From Rickettsiales bacterium (GTDB taxonomy: Bacteria; Bacteroidota; Bacteroidia; Cytophagales; Cyclobacteriaceae), in the NCBI GenBank assembly GCA_002729235.1, contig PBTY01000016.1, positions 118,876-182,875 of the forward strand: a stretch of 64,000 nucleotides of DNA, read 5' to 3'. The notes below the pieces were generated by a model. It made no database searches. It worked only from the letters and a program-made list of their open reading frames with translations, and was not told the origin of the DNA. Below, one piece after another: positions 18,601 to 27,767 of this stretch (position 1 is its first letter; each line of letters begins with the position of its first letter). A program made the position numbers and the translations under genes.

Positions 18601-18957
18601 TGTCTTCCATGAACCCTCCGATTCAACACCAGCAGATTCTGAAATATCTTCAAAAGCCATATTGCCTTTGTTCAGGTAGAGTTTGTTTGCTCCCATGTTG
18701 GCAGAGAAATACAAATCCTCCAATCCATCGTTATTGATATCACCTATAGCCAGACCTCCACCATTGTAGAAATAAAGATAATCAATGATGTTAAAGTCAT
18801 CTGAGTTTGTCAGGTCGTTGGAAAATGTGATATTGGAGTGGTCACTGTCTACCAACTGGAATAGTGTAGCCTTTTCTGGCGGCTCAACACCGACTCCACA
18901 ACCGGCGATGAACCAAGTCAAAGCAATAAGTAAATAGCTACCTCTTAATAACCTCAC
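15694..18957 (-). CDS. VCBS/FG-GAP repeat lipoprotein with ASPIC/UnbV domain (copy A)
   Basis: This 1087-residue lipoprotein has a lipobox Cys near residue 20 (FIAGCGVG). The body consists of FG-GAP/VCBS beta-propeller repeats with Ca-binding DINNDG, DVNADG and DYDLDGD loops, before and after an ASPIC/UnbV domain at residues about 510-595 (RGFQSSGSYRSVFGLG). It is one of three paralogues in this operon with the same layout and length. Its ATG overlaps nothing upstream except the 4-bp junction with copy B. Proteins of this type accompany SusCD transporters in Bacteroidota and are presumed surface binders; no catalytic residues are recognised. Confidence 0.85.
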   Translation of the reverse strand: MRLLRGSYLLIALTWFIAGCGVGVEPPEKATLFQLVDSDHSNITFSNDLTNSDDFNIIDYLYFYNGGGLAIGDINNDGLEDLYFSANMGANKLYLNKGNMAFEDISESAGVESEGSWKTGVTMVDVNADGLLDIYLCRVGAYRNVSGYNELYINNGDNTFTERAEEFGLDFSGFSTQAAFFDYDLDGDLDVYLLNHSVHTSRSYGKASLRNESDELAGDRIYQNDNGFFTDVTKSTGIYNSQVGYGLGLAISDINRDGWPDIYVSNDFHENDYLYLNNQDGTFTESIGDLIGHTSRFSMGNDIADINSDGYPEIMTLDMLPDDEEILKNSAGEDPFEIYKLKLEFGYEPQFARNSLQLNNGDGTFSDVALMYGVAATDWSWSPLIADYDLDGYNDIFITNGIVKRPNDLDYVSFMSGNNITAGNLSNNSKMNDQALIDQMPGGKVVNRVFKNKSATGFEDETNNWLPDVPTYSTAGAYVDLDLDGDLDVVVNNIDDKAFIYENQTKDGHSLTIDLKGAPNNTFGIGAIIKVYTKAKVQTREVFPVRGFQSSGSYRSVFGLGNAMNADSVLIEWPDGKAQTLRNVQAGQKLTLNYKEAYEANVEGEETVSPYFSKVDDSEFDFIHQENSFVDFNYQSLIPHVVSREGPKISVSSTTGDVYVGGASGQSGELFKANKSASLTQSIHEEVDNIFFDADGDGDDDLLIITGGNEFQDNSPWLADLLYINESGKYHLATGAIPYLNSHSSVAKPADIHNDGDLDLFIGGRVMSSRYGLIPSSFLLENDGSGQFKIKENREIRFIGMVTDAVWEDLDGNGFEDLIVVGEWMPVRVFLNNAGTLTSKDVPALDNSNGWWNCIEKVDLDNDGDMDFVLGNEGFNNKLKPTAENPVKMYVNDFDGNGYLDQILTYSKDSSEYPVANRDELAKQMPMIKKSFTNYRDFSGKTVTEVLNRESIAKGLKYKATQFASIALINEGDLNFRQVELPLMAQVSPIYAVKSMDVNEDGLMDLVVAGNRSWANTYFGASDANHGLLLFGNGDGTFEPVSQMKSGFKIAGDVRDIKQYIKNGKNYLLFGVNNGALEVYRYNQNQD

Positions 18958-21900
18958 TGAATTTTGAATTTGACTAAAGTCTCGCTGTTTCTTGAGATGA
19001 TAATTTCCTCACCATTAACAATGATATCTCTTACTTCACCATCCACTCTAAATCCTCTTCCATCTTTGATAGCTGTGAAGTTGCCTTGTCCATCATTTTC
19101 CAGATACACGCCATAGCTGGCATCGTATCGTCCAACCTCTGGTTTCGCTCCGTATAAATTTCCACCCATGATGATGTCCTGATCCCCGTCTTTGTCAAAA
19201 TCTCCTGTTTTGATCGCAAACATCGGAGAAAGCTGTGCTTCCACAGGTAGAGCAACAACTTTGAATTTAAAATCACCTTCATTGATTAAGACAGATGTTT
19301 CTAATGTCTTTACATCAAGAATAGTGGATGCAGCCAATTCTTCTGAAGTAAAAATTTCCTGAATTGGTGCATTTTTATAGGTTTCATAATCTGGGAATCG
19401 TTTTTTGAAACTTTTGATCTGATCAATTAGATTATGCCTAAGCGCATATGGATACTCTTTGCCATCCTCTGCATAACCCGTAATGATTGGATCAATAAAC
19501 CCATTGTTGTCATAGTCATCAAAATACAATCTTATAGGTTGCTCTGCACTCGCCCGAAATCTACTGTTAAGGCCATGATTTCCTAATATTAAATCCTGAT
19601 CTCCATCCCCATCAACATCTGCCGTAGCAATGGCTCTCCACCAGCCAGTCAATTGATCCATTGGACCCTCAACCCGTGTGAATACTCCGCCATCATTTTT
19701 AAAGAATAAAACTCCTAAAAACTCTCCAGTCAGAACAAGGTCCAAATCCTGATCACCATCCAAATCAAGCAGTTTACTTGAGGTGATCATTCCTATATTT
19801 TCAAAACCTGAAGTTGGGCTTACCTCAAACTTTCCAGAACCATCATTTTTCAATAAGAATCCACTTCCTGCCACTCCATAATTGAGAAGTTTCATTCGTT
19901 CACCTACAAACAAATCTATGTCTCCATCTCCATCCACATCTCCTGCAGAAACAGTTGAAGAACTAACATAGCCGGCAGTACTTGGCAAGAATTGGTTACT
20001 TAAGCTGTAGACTCCATTTCCATCATTAACGTAATATCTGTCCTTCAAGGCAGAAGAAGACTGGGAAAATTCTGTTCCTCCACTACACACGTATAAGTCC
20101 ATATCTCCATCATTATCTCCATCAAAAAATACACTTTCGGCATCCTCAGAGATTTTATCTTTAGTAAAGACATCTTGTTTACTTATTACATGAATGTTTC
20201 CTTTGGAAAGAAGTAAGGTCCCCTCAATATCCTTTGCTCCACCGATGTAATAATCAAGTTTGCCATCACCATTGATATCAGCACTTGCCATTTTAGGGCC
20301 CTCGGTGCTATTCATATGATACAGCAATCTATCCCGATCAAAATCAATAAATGGATTCTCTTCATGCTTAAAATCAGGTGCCTCAGCCAACTTGAATAAG
20401 TCCTTTTTTCCCTCGTCTTCTTTTATAGTCTCAAGTATTTCAAGCTGATTCTGATCCAACATTAAAGTTTGATCGACTGAAACATCCTTTAATACAGAAT
20501 AATCACCTTGTGGCCAGTAAATAGTTACATTGACATTGGCATTCGATGGTAGTCCAATGTTTGGTCGTGGATCCATACTAGACTGAAATCCCCGAATAGG
20601 TTGCTGCTCCACATAATAAGTAACACCTAGTTGTTCTACTCTTATTTTTGCTCCTATAGCATTGGTGTTTTTGCCTTGCCCTTTCACCACAAATTTTATA
20701 AAGTGGTTTTGAGTCATTGTATCGGTATTATTTTCAAATACCCATGTTGGCATATTTACATTGTTGACAACCAGATCCAAATCTCCATCATTATCTAAAT
20801 CTCCATAGGCAGCCCCGTTGGAGAAGCTTGGCTCACCTAAACCAAATTCATCAGAAACTAACTTAAATCTAAGATCTCCCATGTTTTTGTAGGTATGATT
20901 TGGAATGGGGTTGGAAGGAATCAAATCGATAAGTTTAGAATAATCTACTTTATTGTTGCTGACAATACTTTTGAGCACTTCTTCATTAGAAATGTACTGC
21001 AGATAGTCCTGATTGGTCAGGTCCTGATAAATGCCATTAGCCACAAATAAGTCCCGGTACCCATCGTTATCCATATCGAAAAACAAAGCTCCCCAACTCC
21101 AGTCAGAGGCTTCTACCCCAGCCAAACGACCGATTTCACTAAATGAACTATCACCATTATTCAATTGGAATGTATTTCTAGTGAACTGATGATAATATCC
21201 ATTTTCCAGGTTGTATTGATAACGGTCCCAATTCTCAAATGTGGTCACCGACTTTAAACGCTGATTATCGGAAGGGAGCATCTCTGTCACGAATAAATCA
21301 TTGTAACCATCATTGTTAATGTCCGCCAGATCGGCACCCATAGATGCTCCACTAATGGATTTCATTTGACTGGTTAAGTCTTCTGCGAAGGTTCCATCTC
21401 TCTGGTTAATGTAGAGGTAATCACGCTCGAAAAAATCATTGGAGACATAAATGTCATCCCAGGTGTCTCCATTCACGTCACCTATAGTAACACCTAACCC
21501 AAACCCAATTATACTTCCGTAAATACCTGCTTCAGAACTCACATCCACAAAAACGCCATTGTCATTTCTCATTAGCTTATCTCCACCCAAAGAATCTCGT
21601 TTAGGGCGTTCATTTCTACGAAGGTTGAAAGACCCGATAGCCTGATAGGAGTTATTCAACATGTAAGCATCCAAATCTCCATCTTTATCATAATCAAAAA
21701 ATGAGGCGTGCGTAGAGAAACCACGATCTGCCAGTCCGAACTTCTCAGCAGATTCAGTAAATGTGAGATCACCATTGTTGAGAAACAATTCATTCTGCTT
21801 ATTGTCTCCAGCTATATCTCCTGAGTTACAAACATAGATATCTAACCAGCCGTCACCATCAACATCAGCCATAGTTACTCCCGTAGACCAGGCCTTATTA

Positions 21901-22226
21901 CCTGAAACCCCTGCGCTCTCAGATATATCTTTGAAGTGAAGTCCTCCTTCATTTAGGTATAGTTTATTTGATCCCAAATTAGAAGTCAAATAAACATCTA
22001 CCAATCCGTCATTATTAATATCTCCAATTGAAACCCCTCCTCCATTGTAATAATTACGGTAAGTGTACACATTGAATTCAGCATCATATTCGAGCTGATT
22101 GGTGAAATCTATTCCTGTAATCTCACTATCCAATTTTGTAAACAGGGTGTCTTCTTTAGACTCTTCATTCTGACAGGATACCGTCAAAATCCCAATACTG
22201 GCAACGGCTAAAAATTTTCTGATCAT
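18954..22226 (-). CDS. VCBS/FG-GAP repeat lipoprotein with ASPIC/UnbV domain (copy B)
   Basis: This 1090-residue paralogue of copy A has a lipobox Cys near residue 18 (LTVSCQNEE). It has N-terminal propeller repeats (VSIGDINNDGLVDVYL) and an ASPIC/UnbV domain near residues 509-590 (IRGFQSSMDPRPNIG). A second set of repeats (SADINGDGKLDYYIGG; GDVDGDGDIDLFVG) runs to the end. Many DxDxDG loops suggest calcium dependence. It overlaps copy A by 4 bp and lies 3 bp after the small lipoprotein gene, so all are in one operon. The ligand is unknown; placement with SusCD suggests glycan or oligosaccharide capture at the cell surface. Confidence 0.85.
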   Translation of the reverse strand: MIRKFLAVASIGILTVSCQNEESKEDTLFTKLDSEITGIDFTNQLEYDAEFNVYTYRNYYNGGGVSIGDINNDGLVDVYLTSNLGSNKLYLNEGGLHFKDISESAGVSGNKAWSTGVTMADVDGDGWLDIYVCNSGDIAGDNKQNELFLNNGDLTFTESAEKFGLADRGFSTHASFFDYDKDGDLDAYMLNNSYQAIGSFNLRRNERPKRDSLGGDKLMRNDNGVFVDVSSEAGIYGSIIGFGLGVTIGDVNGDTWDDIYVSNDFFERDYLYINQRDGTFAEDLTSQMKSISGASMGADLADINNDGYNDLFVTEMLPSDNQRLKSVTTFENWDRYQYNLENGYYHQFTRNTFQLNNGDSSFSEIGRLAGVEASDWSWGALFFDMDNDGYRDLFVANGIYQDLTNQDYLQYISNEEVLKSIVSNNKVDYSKLIDLIPSNPIPNHTYKNMGDLRFKLVSDEFGLGEPSFSNGAAYGDLDNDGDLDLVVNNVNMPTWVFENNTDTMTQNHFIKFVVKGQGKNTNAIGAKIRVEQLGVTYYVEQQPIRGFQSSMDPRPNIGLPSNANVNVTIYWPQGDYSVLKDVSVDQTLMLDQNQLEILETIKEDEGKKDLFKLAEAPDFKHEENPFIDFDRDRLLYHMNSTEGPKMASADINGDGKLDYYIGGAKDIEGTLLLSKGNIHVISKQDVFTKDKISEDAESVFFDGDNDGDMDLYVCSGGTEFSQSSSALKDRYYVNDGNGVYSLSNQFLPSTAGYVSSSTVSAGDVDGDGDIDLFVGERMKLLNYGVAGSGFLLKNDGSGKFEVSPTSGFENIGMITSSKLLDLDGDQDLDLVLTGEFLGVLFFKNDGGVFTRVEGPMDQLTGWWRAIATADVDGDGDQDLILGNHGLNSRFRASAEQPIRLYFDDYDNNGFIDPIITGYAEDGKEYPYALRHNLIDQIKSFKKRFPDYETYKNAPIQEIFTSEELAASTILDVKTLETSVLINEGDFKFKVVALPVEAQLSPMFAIKTGDFDKDGDQDIIMGGNLYGAKPEVGRYDASYGVYLENDGQGNFTAIKDGRGFRVDGEVRDIIVNGEEIIISRNSETLVKFKIQ

Positions 22227-22229
22227 AAC

Positions 22230-22805
22230 TTATTGAATCTTGTTCTCTGGATGGGTTAAGTCCTTAATAAATCCTCTTACATATTGCTCATCTTCAATGG
22301 TGAGCGATATTAGGCGATTTCCGTCCAATTTCACCCAAACCTCCTTTTCTTCTACTGGCATGAGTACGAATTCGTTTCCACCATACCAGCGCTCAAGCGT
22401 ATCTTGCAATGCTATGGCTAATGAATCGCTAAAGTATTTTCGACCCCATGGAGACCATCCACTGTAATTGAATGTCAAATTCATGGTTTTAATTTTATTT
22501 TGATCATCAAAAACCGGATAGAATAACATCTGAATTGGTGAATTACCCTTTTCATTATTGGGCATAATGTACTTTATATTTTGATTGCGAGGACCTTGTG
22601 CAATAAGGCCTTGTTTGTTTTGCTCCCAACCTCTGGAGAAAAACTCTTCTCTTGTAATGCCAAAATAAAAATTCAAAAATAACGAATCATTTCGTTGACC
22701 AGACGACAACTCCTTCTCAACGAGGTGTTCAAACTTTGATCCGTTCTCACATCCAACAATCATAGAAAGTATCAAACCCATTGCAAACCAATCACTTCTT
22801 TTCAT
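22230..22805 (-). CDS. small hypothetical lipoprotein in the VCBS operon
   Basis: This protein of about 191 residues has a lipobox Cys near residue 19 (LSMIVGCEN), when started at the ATG at 22805. That start overlaps the end of the copy C gene by 14 bp; an ATG at 22826 would add seven residues. The mature part is beta-rich with several aromatic positions (LTFNYSGWSPWGRKYFSD). No family was recognised. Its position between two VCBS paralogues suggests it is an accessory subunit of the same surface complex. Confidence 0.6.
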   Translation of the reverse strand: MKRSDWFAMGLILSMIVGCENGSKFEHLVEKELSSGQRNDSLFLNFYFGITREEFFSRGWEQNKQGLIAQGPRNQNIKYIMPNNEKGNSPIQMLFYPVFDDQNKIKTMNLTFNYSGWSPWGRKYFSDSLAIALQDTLERWYGGNEFVLMPVEEKEVWVKLDGNRLISLTIEDEQYVRGFIKDLTHPENKIQ

Positions 22806-25800
22806 ATACCTCAACCTTTGAATCATTATTCGCTACAATAATCAATTGTTTATCGTTATAAGTCTCAATTAAAATATCTCTAACCTGGCTGATAACATTG
22901 CTTGAGTACACTTTTTGATTACTCTCAGCACCATCAAGTACACACAATGGTAATGCATCGTATCTTCCGAACTGAGGCTTCACGAGGAATTGATTACCCC
23001 CAACCACTAATTCATCAAAACCATCCTGGTCCAGGTCCGCGGCCCCTAGCGCGTACACTGGTCCATACTGCAACATCCCCGGCAATTCTCTTGCTTCGAA
23101 TTTTTCACCTTCATTTACAAAGACCATTGAGGCTTTCATATCTGCCTCAAGTACCAAAGAACTCTCAAGCACAACTGCATCGAAAATATCTTCAATTGTC
23201 ATCGACGCATAGTCCTTGTAATACAATAATTTCTTTTTCAAAATTGGCAATTGCCCAATCAAATCATTCTTATCTGCAACAGGGAAATACTTACCGTTAA
23301 TCTTATCACAAAAGATATAGTCATAGGTTCCATTACCATCAAAGTCATTTACATAAAGCCTGGTAGAGTCTCTAAAAAAGCTATTCAAACCATGGTTTCC
23401 AGCAACGATATCCAGGTCTCCATCTTTGTCTATATCTAAAAGTGAAATGGTATGCCACCAGCCTTTTGTGTAAGACAAGTTCAATTTTTCAGTCTGCTCA
23501 GTAAATATTCCAGCTTCATTAATAAAGACCTTTATATTGTCCCAATCAGAAGCAATCACAATATCGTCATCTCCATCTCCATCAATATCTCCTGTTTGCG
23601 AATCCGTAATCATGTTGAGATTGAGAAACCCTGGAGCAACCTCCTTAGTTACATCAGTAAAGACTCCATCCCCGTTGTTTTGCATCAGGTAAGCTCGAAC
23701 TTTGTCTCCGTATCTGAATGGATGAAAGCGTTCCGTTGCTATTAAATCGAGATCACCGTCCTGATCATAATCGAAAACAGATACACTACTTGTACTGAAA
23801 AAATCACCAAACGATAGCTCAGCTTTCGTAAAGTGAAAATTTCCTTGATTTAAATAAAGTCGATCATTTAGCGCAGAACTACTTTTGGAAAATGCTCTAC
23901 CCCCACTGGCGATGTAGATATCCAAGTCACCATCATTATCACAATCAAACAAAGCAATATCCGAGTCTTCGGAAAGTTTGTCTTGATCAAACACTTCCAC
24001 CTCAATTGACCGAAATGTATCATCCGAGAATTGGAAAAGTTGGGCAGCCTGTCCTTTAGCTCCACCAATTACTATTTCTTTCAATCCATCTCCATCTAAA
24101 TCTCCAGAAGCCATCCCAGGACCTTCGTTATGTAACATGTGAGGCAATAGTCTGTCACGATCAAAATCATTGTGATCATTTTCTATGTGAGTATAATCAA
24201 GCTGAATGGAGGATAACTGTAGATAATCCTGTCTATACTTATCAGAAGCAGAAATCCTGGATGCTTCAATTTCTTTGACTAAGAGCACCTCATTCGTTTG
24301 TACATCTTTTATTACTTCAGATTTTCCACTTTCCCAATTTATCAAGACAGAGTCTACTTTATTGATATTTCCTAAGCCTATATGAACTAGAGGTTCTACC
24401 GTACTTTGGAAGCCCTTGAAAGGAAAATTCTCAGCAGACCAGGTAATCCCTCCATGGTAAACCTCAACAGTTGCTCCTATACCGAAGAGATTCGATTCTT
24501 CTCCTTCAAACCTTATCCTTACACTTCGCTGGGTTGTGGTATCAGAGTTATTTCTATAAACTAAAGCAGGCATGTTGACATTGTTGATAACCAGATCCAA
24601 ATCACCGTCATTGTCCAAATCTCCATAGGCACTACCATTGCTAAAAGTAGGCATACCAAGACCCCATTCTTCACTTACATTATCAAATACAAAATCTCCT
24701 TGATTTTTAAACATTTGGTTTGGCACCGCTTGAGAAGGCATTACATCGATCAAATCCTTGATGACATTACCCTTCTTTTTTAGTTGGTTTCGGATTTGCT
24801 GGTCGTTTGCTGTAAAAGTTAAATAATCCCGATCTAGTAAATCCTTGTATATACCATTAGCCACGAAAATATCTCTAAGACCATCGTTATTTGCGTCAAA
24901 CATCAGAGCACCCCAACTCCAGTCGGTTGCTGAAACGTTTGAATATCTACCGACTTCCACAAACAGGCTATCATTAATTTTTTGTTGTAATACATTTCTT
25001 GGATATTGGTGAAAATATCCTTGTCGAACATTCAATTGATACTTATCCCAATTTTCATAGACTGCTTTTGTTCGTTTGCGGGCAACATTAGATGGAAGCA
25101 TCTCGGTTACAAAAAGATCTGGTTCCGCATCATTATTTAAATCAGCCGCATCAGCTCCCATTGAACCCATAGATATACTATTGAAATAGCTTTCAAGACT
25201 TTCTTTGAAATATTCCCCTTCCTGATTAATGTACAAATAGTCCCGCTCAAAAAAATCATTGGAAATGAACAAATCAGTCCAGCCATCCTTATTGAAGTCA
25301 CTTAACGTAATTCCAAGTCCAAAACCAATACTACTAGCATAGATTCCTGATTCCAAAGTAATATCTACAAACCTCCCATCATCATTTCGAAAGAATTTAT
25401 TTCCTCCACCAGTCTCATCAGGAATTTCTCTTTGATCCTTAATAAGATCGAACCCTCCAATTGATTTTAAGGAATTCGTTAAAACATAGCAGTCCAAATC
25501 ACCATCCTTATCGTAATCAAAAAATGCAGCGTGTGTGGAAAGACCTACAATATCCAATCCATACTCTTTTGATTTTTCCGTAAAAGTGAGATCTCCATTA
25601 TTGATAAAGAGCTCGTTGTATCGATTAGATCCACCTGGTTTTCCAGACTTACATACATAAAGATCCAGCAACCCATCTCCATTCACATCTGCAAAAGATG
25701 CCCCTGAAGACCATACATTTGGACAAGAAACTCCTGCTGCTTTTGTAATTTCTTCAAACTGCCAGTCTCCTTTATTTAAATATAATTTATTATCTACCAG

Positions 25801-26088
25801 GTTCCCAGTGAAAAAAACATCTAGAAGTCCATCGTTATTGATATCTCCGAGAGCTACTCCCCCTCCATTAAAAAAACTTCGGTAAGTGTAAGGATTGAAC
25901 TCTTCGGTATACTCCAAATCATTAGCAAATGCAATTCCCGATTCCCCAGCAACATCCTTAAATAGTCTCTTTTGGTCAGATGATTGACAAGAAACAAAAA
26001 AGACTGTAACTGCTATGGAAATATATCTTACCGGAAGGATAGCAGAACTTAATTTCACAAACGCTTTTTTATTTAAAGATCGAAACAA
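22792..26088 (-). CDS. VCBS/FG-GAP repeat lipoprotein with ASPIC/UnbV domain (copy C)
   Basis: This 1098-residue protein is the promoter-proximal VCBS paralogue. It has a long N-region before a lipobox Cys near residue 34 (FFVSCQSSD), and FG-GAP repeats (VALGDINNDGLLDVFF; DYDKDGDLDCYVL). An ASPIC/UnbV domain (residues about 523-606, FKGFQSTVEPLVHIGLG) is followed by C-terminal repeats ending near VANNDSKVEVYEK. It lies 80 bp after the susD stop, across a hairpin terminator, so it may be expressed at a lower level than susCD. It is closer to copy B than to copy A in several blocks (SNDFFERDYLYINQ in both). Confidence 0.85.
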   Translation of the reverse strand: MFRSLNKKAFVKLSSAILPVRYISIAVTVFFVSCQSSDQKRLFKDVAGESGIAFANDLEYTEEFNPYTYRSFFNGGGVALGDINNDGLLDVFFTGNLVDNKLYLNKGDWQFEEITKAAGVSCPNVWSSGASFADVNGDGLLDLYVCKSGKPGGSNRYNELFINNGDLTFTEKSKEYGLDIVGLSTHAAFFDYDKDGDLDCYVLTNSLKSIGGFDLIKDQREIPDETGGGNKFFRNDDGRFVDITLESGIYASSIGFGLGITLSDFNKDGWTDLFISNDFFERDYLYINQEGEYFKESLESYFNSISMGSMGADAADLNNDAEPDLFVTEMLPSNVARKRTKAVYENWDKYQLNVRQGYFHQYPRNVLQQKINDSLFVEVGRYSNVSATDWSWGALMFDANNDGLRDIFVANGIYKDLLDRDYLTFTANDQQIRNQLKKKGNVIKDLIDVMPSQAVPNQMFKNQGDFVFDNVSEEWGLGMPTFSNGSAYGDLDNDGDLDLVINNVNMPALVYRNNSDTTTQRSVRIRFEGEESNLFGIGATVEVYHGGITWSAENFPFKGFQSTVEPLVHIGLGNINKVDSVLINWESGKSEVIKDVQTNEVLLVKEIEASRISASDKYRQDYLQLSSIQLDYTHIENDHNDFDRDRLLPHMLHNEGPGMASGDLDGDGLKEIVIGGAKGQAAQLFQFSDDTFRSIEVEVFDQDKLSEDSDIALFDCDNDGDLDIYIASGGRAFSKSSSALNDRLYLNQGNFHFTKAELSFGDFFSTSSVSVFDYDQDGDLDLIATERFHPFRYGDKVRAYLMQNNGDGVFTDVTKEVAPGFLNLNMITDSQTGDIDGDGDDDIVIASDWDNIKVFINEAGIFTEQTEKLNLSYTKGWWHTISLLDIDKDGDLDIVAGNHGLNSFFRDSTRLYVNDFDGNGTYDYIFCDKINGKYFPVADKNDLIGQLPILKKKLLYYKDYASMTIEDIFDAVVLESSLVLEADMKASMVFVNEGEKFEARELPGMLQYGPVYALGAADLDQDGFDELVVGGNQFLVKPQFGRYDALPLCVLDGAESNQKVYSSNVISQVRDILIETYNDKQLIIVANNDSKVEVYEKK

Positions 26089-26113
26089 CTCATTGAATGA
26101 TCAATGGGAACAA

Positions 26114-26148
26114 TAAAAAAAGGTTGCTGCACACCTGCAGCAACCTTT
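26114..26148 (-). terminator. hairpin terminator between susD and the VCBS genes
   Basis: AAAGGTTGCTGC pairs with GCAGCAACCTTT across a 6-nt loop. On the minus strand it is followed by a T run (plus-strand A run 26115-26120). It sits just after susD and before the VCBS lipoprotein genes, so it probably ends or attenuates the susCD transcript. Confidence 0.8.
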
Positions 26149-26168
26149 CATATTTTTATCTGAATAAA

Positions 26169-27755
26169 TTAATTGTATCCAGGATTTTGTGTTAGAGGGA
26201 AGTTTGCTGAAGCAGCATTAATCTGATCCAATGGAATTGGCATCACATTCTTAAATTCGTCTGAATGTGCCGCTTTTTCCCACCAGGCATCACCCCACTT
26301 ACCAAATCTAATTAAGTCAGTTCTTCTAAGTGATTCTTGGAATACCTCACGACCTCTTTCTTCTAAGAAAGAATCTTCAGTCATTGACGAATAAGGACTA
26401 ACTCCTGCTCTCTCACGGATTTGGTTTACTAAGGCCATCGCTTCTGAATTTCCCCAGTTGTCAGTACTTCTGCAGAGTGCTTCAGCCTTAACCAATAGTA
26501 ATTCACCATATCTAAACAGCACATAGTCATTATCCATATCGTTCAATTGACTTAGCTTAAAGGAATACTTACCTAAACGAGCACCAGCCTGACGTGAGCC
26601 ATTAGGGAATAACTCGTTAATTGCGGGAGTATAATTAATCGCCGCGCCATCTGGATCAGCCTTATCAAATGCCACATCTAAAATTGGATTACCATTCACG
26701 TCTGTTTGTGGACCTGCTATAAAGTTGGCATCCTTACGCTTATCACCATCTTCGTATGAATTGTAAAAATCCTCCAAAGTTGAGTAGCCATTCCAAGGTT
26801 GCTCGTTCAATCTATACGTCAACTGTGATGGATAATGAAGCGTCATTTGGGCGAAGTTCATTCCTCCTCCAGTCGCTTCATCGAATGGAACGGCATAAAT
26901 GTGCTCGATATTGTCAACGTTAGTAGGAGAGAACACATCAGATACCATACGTCCATCAGGACCTTCGGTAAAGTTCGCATCCAGGTCATACAACCCTGAG
27001 TTGATCACCATGTCTGCAGCATTCCCTGCATCTACGTAGTAAGAATTACCAGTAGTAGGGTTTGTTTCAGACCCAAGGTAAGTTGGTGCATTCAAATACA
27101 ATCTTGCTAACAATGCATACGCAGCAGATTGGTTGAATCGTCCATATACTCGCGCAGTACCCATATCTGGAATAGCATCTAGTACTTCTGACTCAATAAA
27201 ATCAACAATAGCTCTAGGGTCTTCATTTTGGTTTACATCTACACCAGTTGCTGTTTGCAGCTTGATTCTATGACCAAAAAGATCTTGAAGCTTCCAGTAT
27301 AAGTAGGCTCTTACTACTCTTACCTCAGCTTCACCTTGAGCTGAAAGACTTGTTGACAACAAATCATTACACTGGAAAATACCTCCATAAATATCATTCC
27401 ATGCGCTATTAAGACCTGGGTTAGTAGCTCTAAAATCATGCGCGTGCATGTTCAGCCAAATACCACCATCAAACCAGTCACCACCTTTTTGGGTAATTAC
27501 TACCTCGTCAGTAGAAATCTCTGAGACCGAGAAGTATGATCCATGCCATGCAGTACCATTTCTTAAACGATCGTATGCAGCATTTAATCCGTCCGCAGGT
27601 AGTGCTTTATTTACGTTAACACTAGCTCCTCCTCCTGGATTCTGAGGAGTAAAAGTTTCTGTAAAACTGTCATTTAATTCTTCGTCCAAGTCGGTACATG
27701 CGAAACCAACTCCTAGAAGCATCGACAGCATTGTTGCTTTATTTAATATTTTCAT
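26169..27755 (-). CDS. SusD/RagB family nutrient-binding outer-membrane lipoprotein
   Basis: This 528-residue protein has a lipobox (LLGVGFACTDLDE, Cys near residue 20). It shows the SusD helical layout, with the usual C-terminal RYGELLLVKAEAL block and REVFQESLRRTDLIRFGKW followed by a proline-rich end (PLTQNPGY). SusD caps the SusC channel and binds the glycan. It starts 13 bp after the susC stop. I used the ATG at 27755; an alternative at 27764 adds three residues. The specific glycan cannot be read from the sequence, and no glycoside hydrolase neighbours it. Confidence 0.92.
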   Translation of the reverse strand: MKILNKATMLSMLLGVGFACTDLDEELNDSFTETFTPQNPGGGASVNVNKALPADGLNAAYDRLRNGTAWHGSYFSVSEISTDEVVITQKGGDWFDGGIWLNMHAHDFRATNPGLNSAWNDIYGGIFQCNDLLSTSLSAQGEAEVRVVRAYLYWKLQDLFGHRIKLQTATGVDVNQNEDPRAIVDFIESEVLDAIPDMGTARVYGRFNQSAAYALLARLYLNAPTYLGSETNPTTGNSYYVDAGNAADMVINSGLYDLDANFTEGPDGRMVSDVFSPTNVDNIEHIYAVPFDEATGGGMNFAQMTLHYPSQLTYRLNEQPWNGYSTLEDFYNSYEDGDKRKDANFIAGPQTDVNGNPILDVAFDKADPDGAAINYTPAINELFPNGSRQAGARLGKYSFKLSQLNDMDNDYVLFRYGELLLVKAEALCRSTDNWGNSEAMALVNQIRERAGVSPYSSMTEDSFLEERGREVFQESLRRTDLIRFGKWGDAWWEKAAHSDEFKNVMPIPLDQINAASANFPLTQNPGYN

Positions 27756-27767
27756 TGTTCCCAATTT

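Noticed and set aside
15694..26088. Many repeated motifs that look like a CRISPR or tandem-repeat array on first scan
   Set aside because: They are FG-GAP/VCBS codon patterns (DxDxDG) inside long coding frames, with no constant spacer length.
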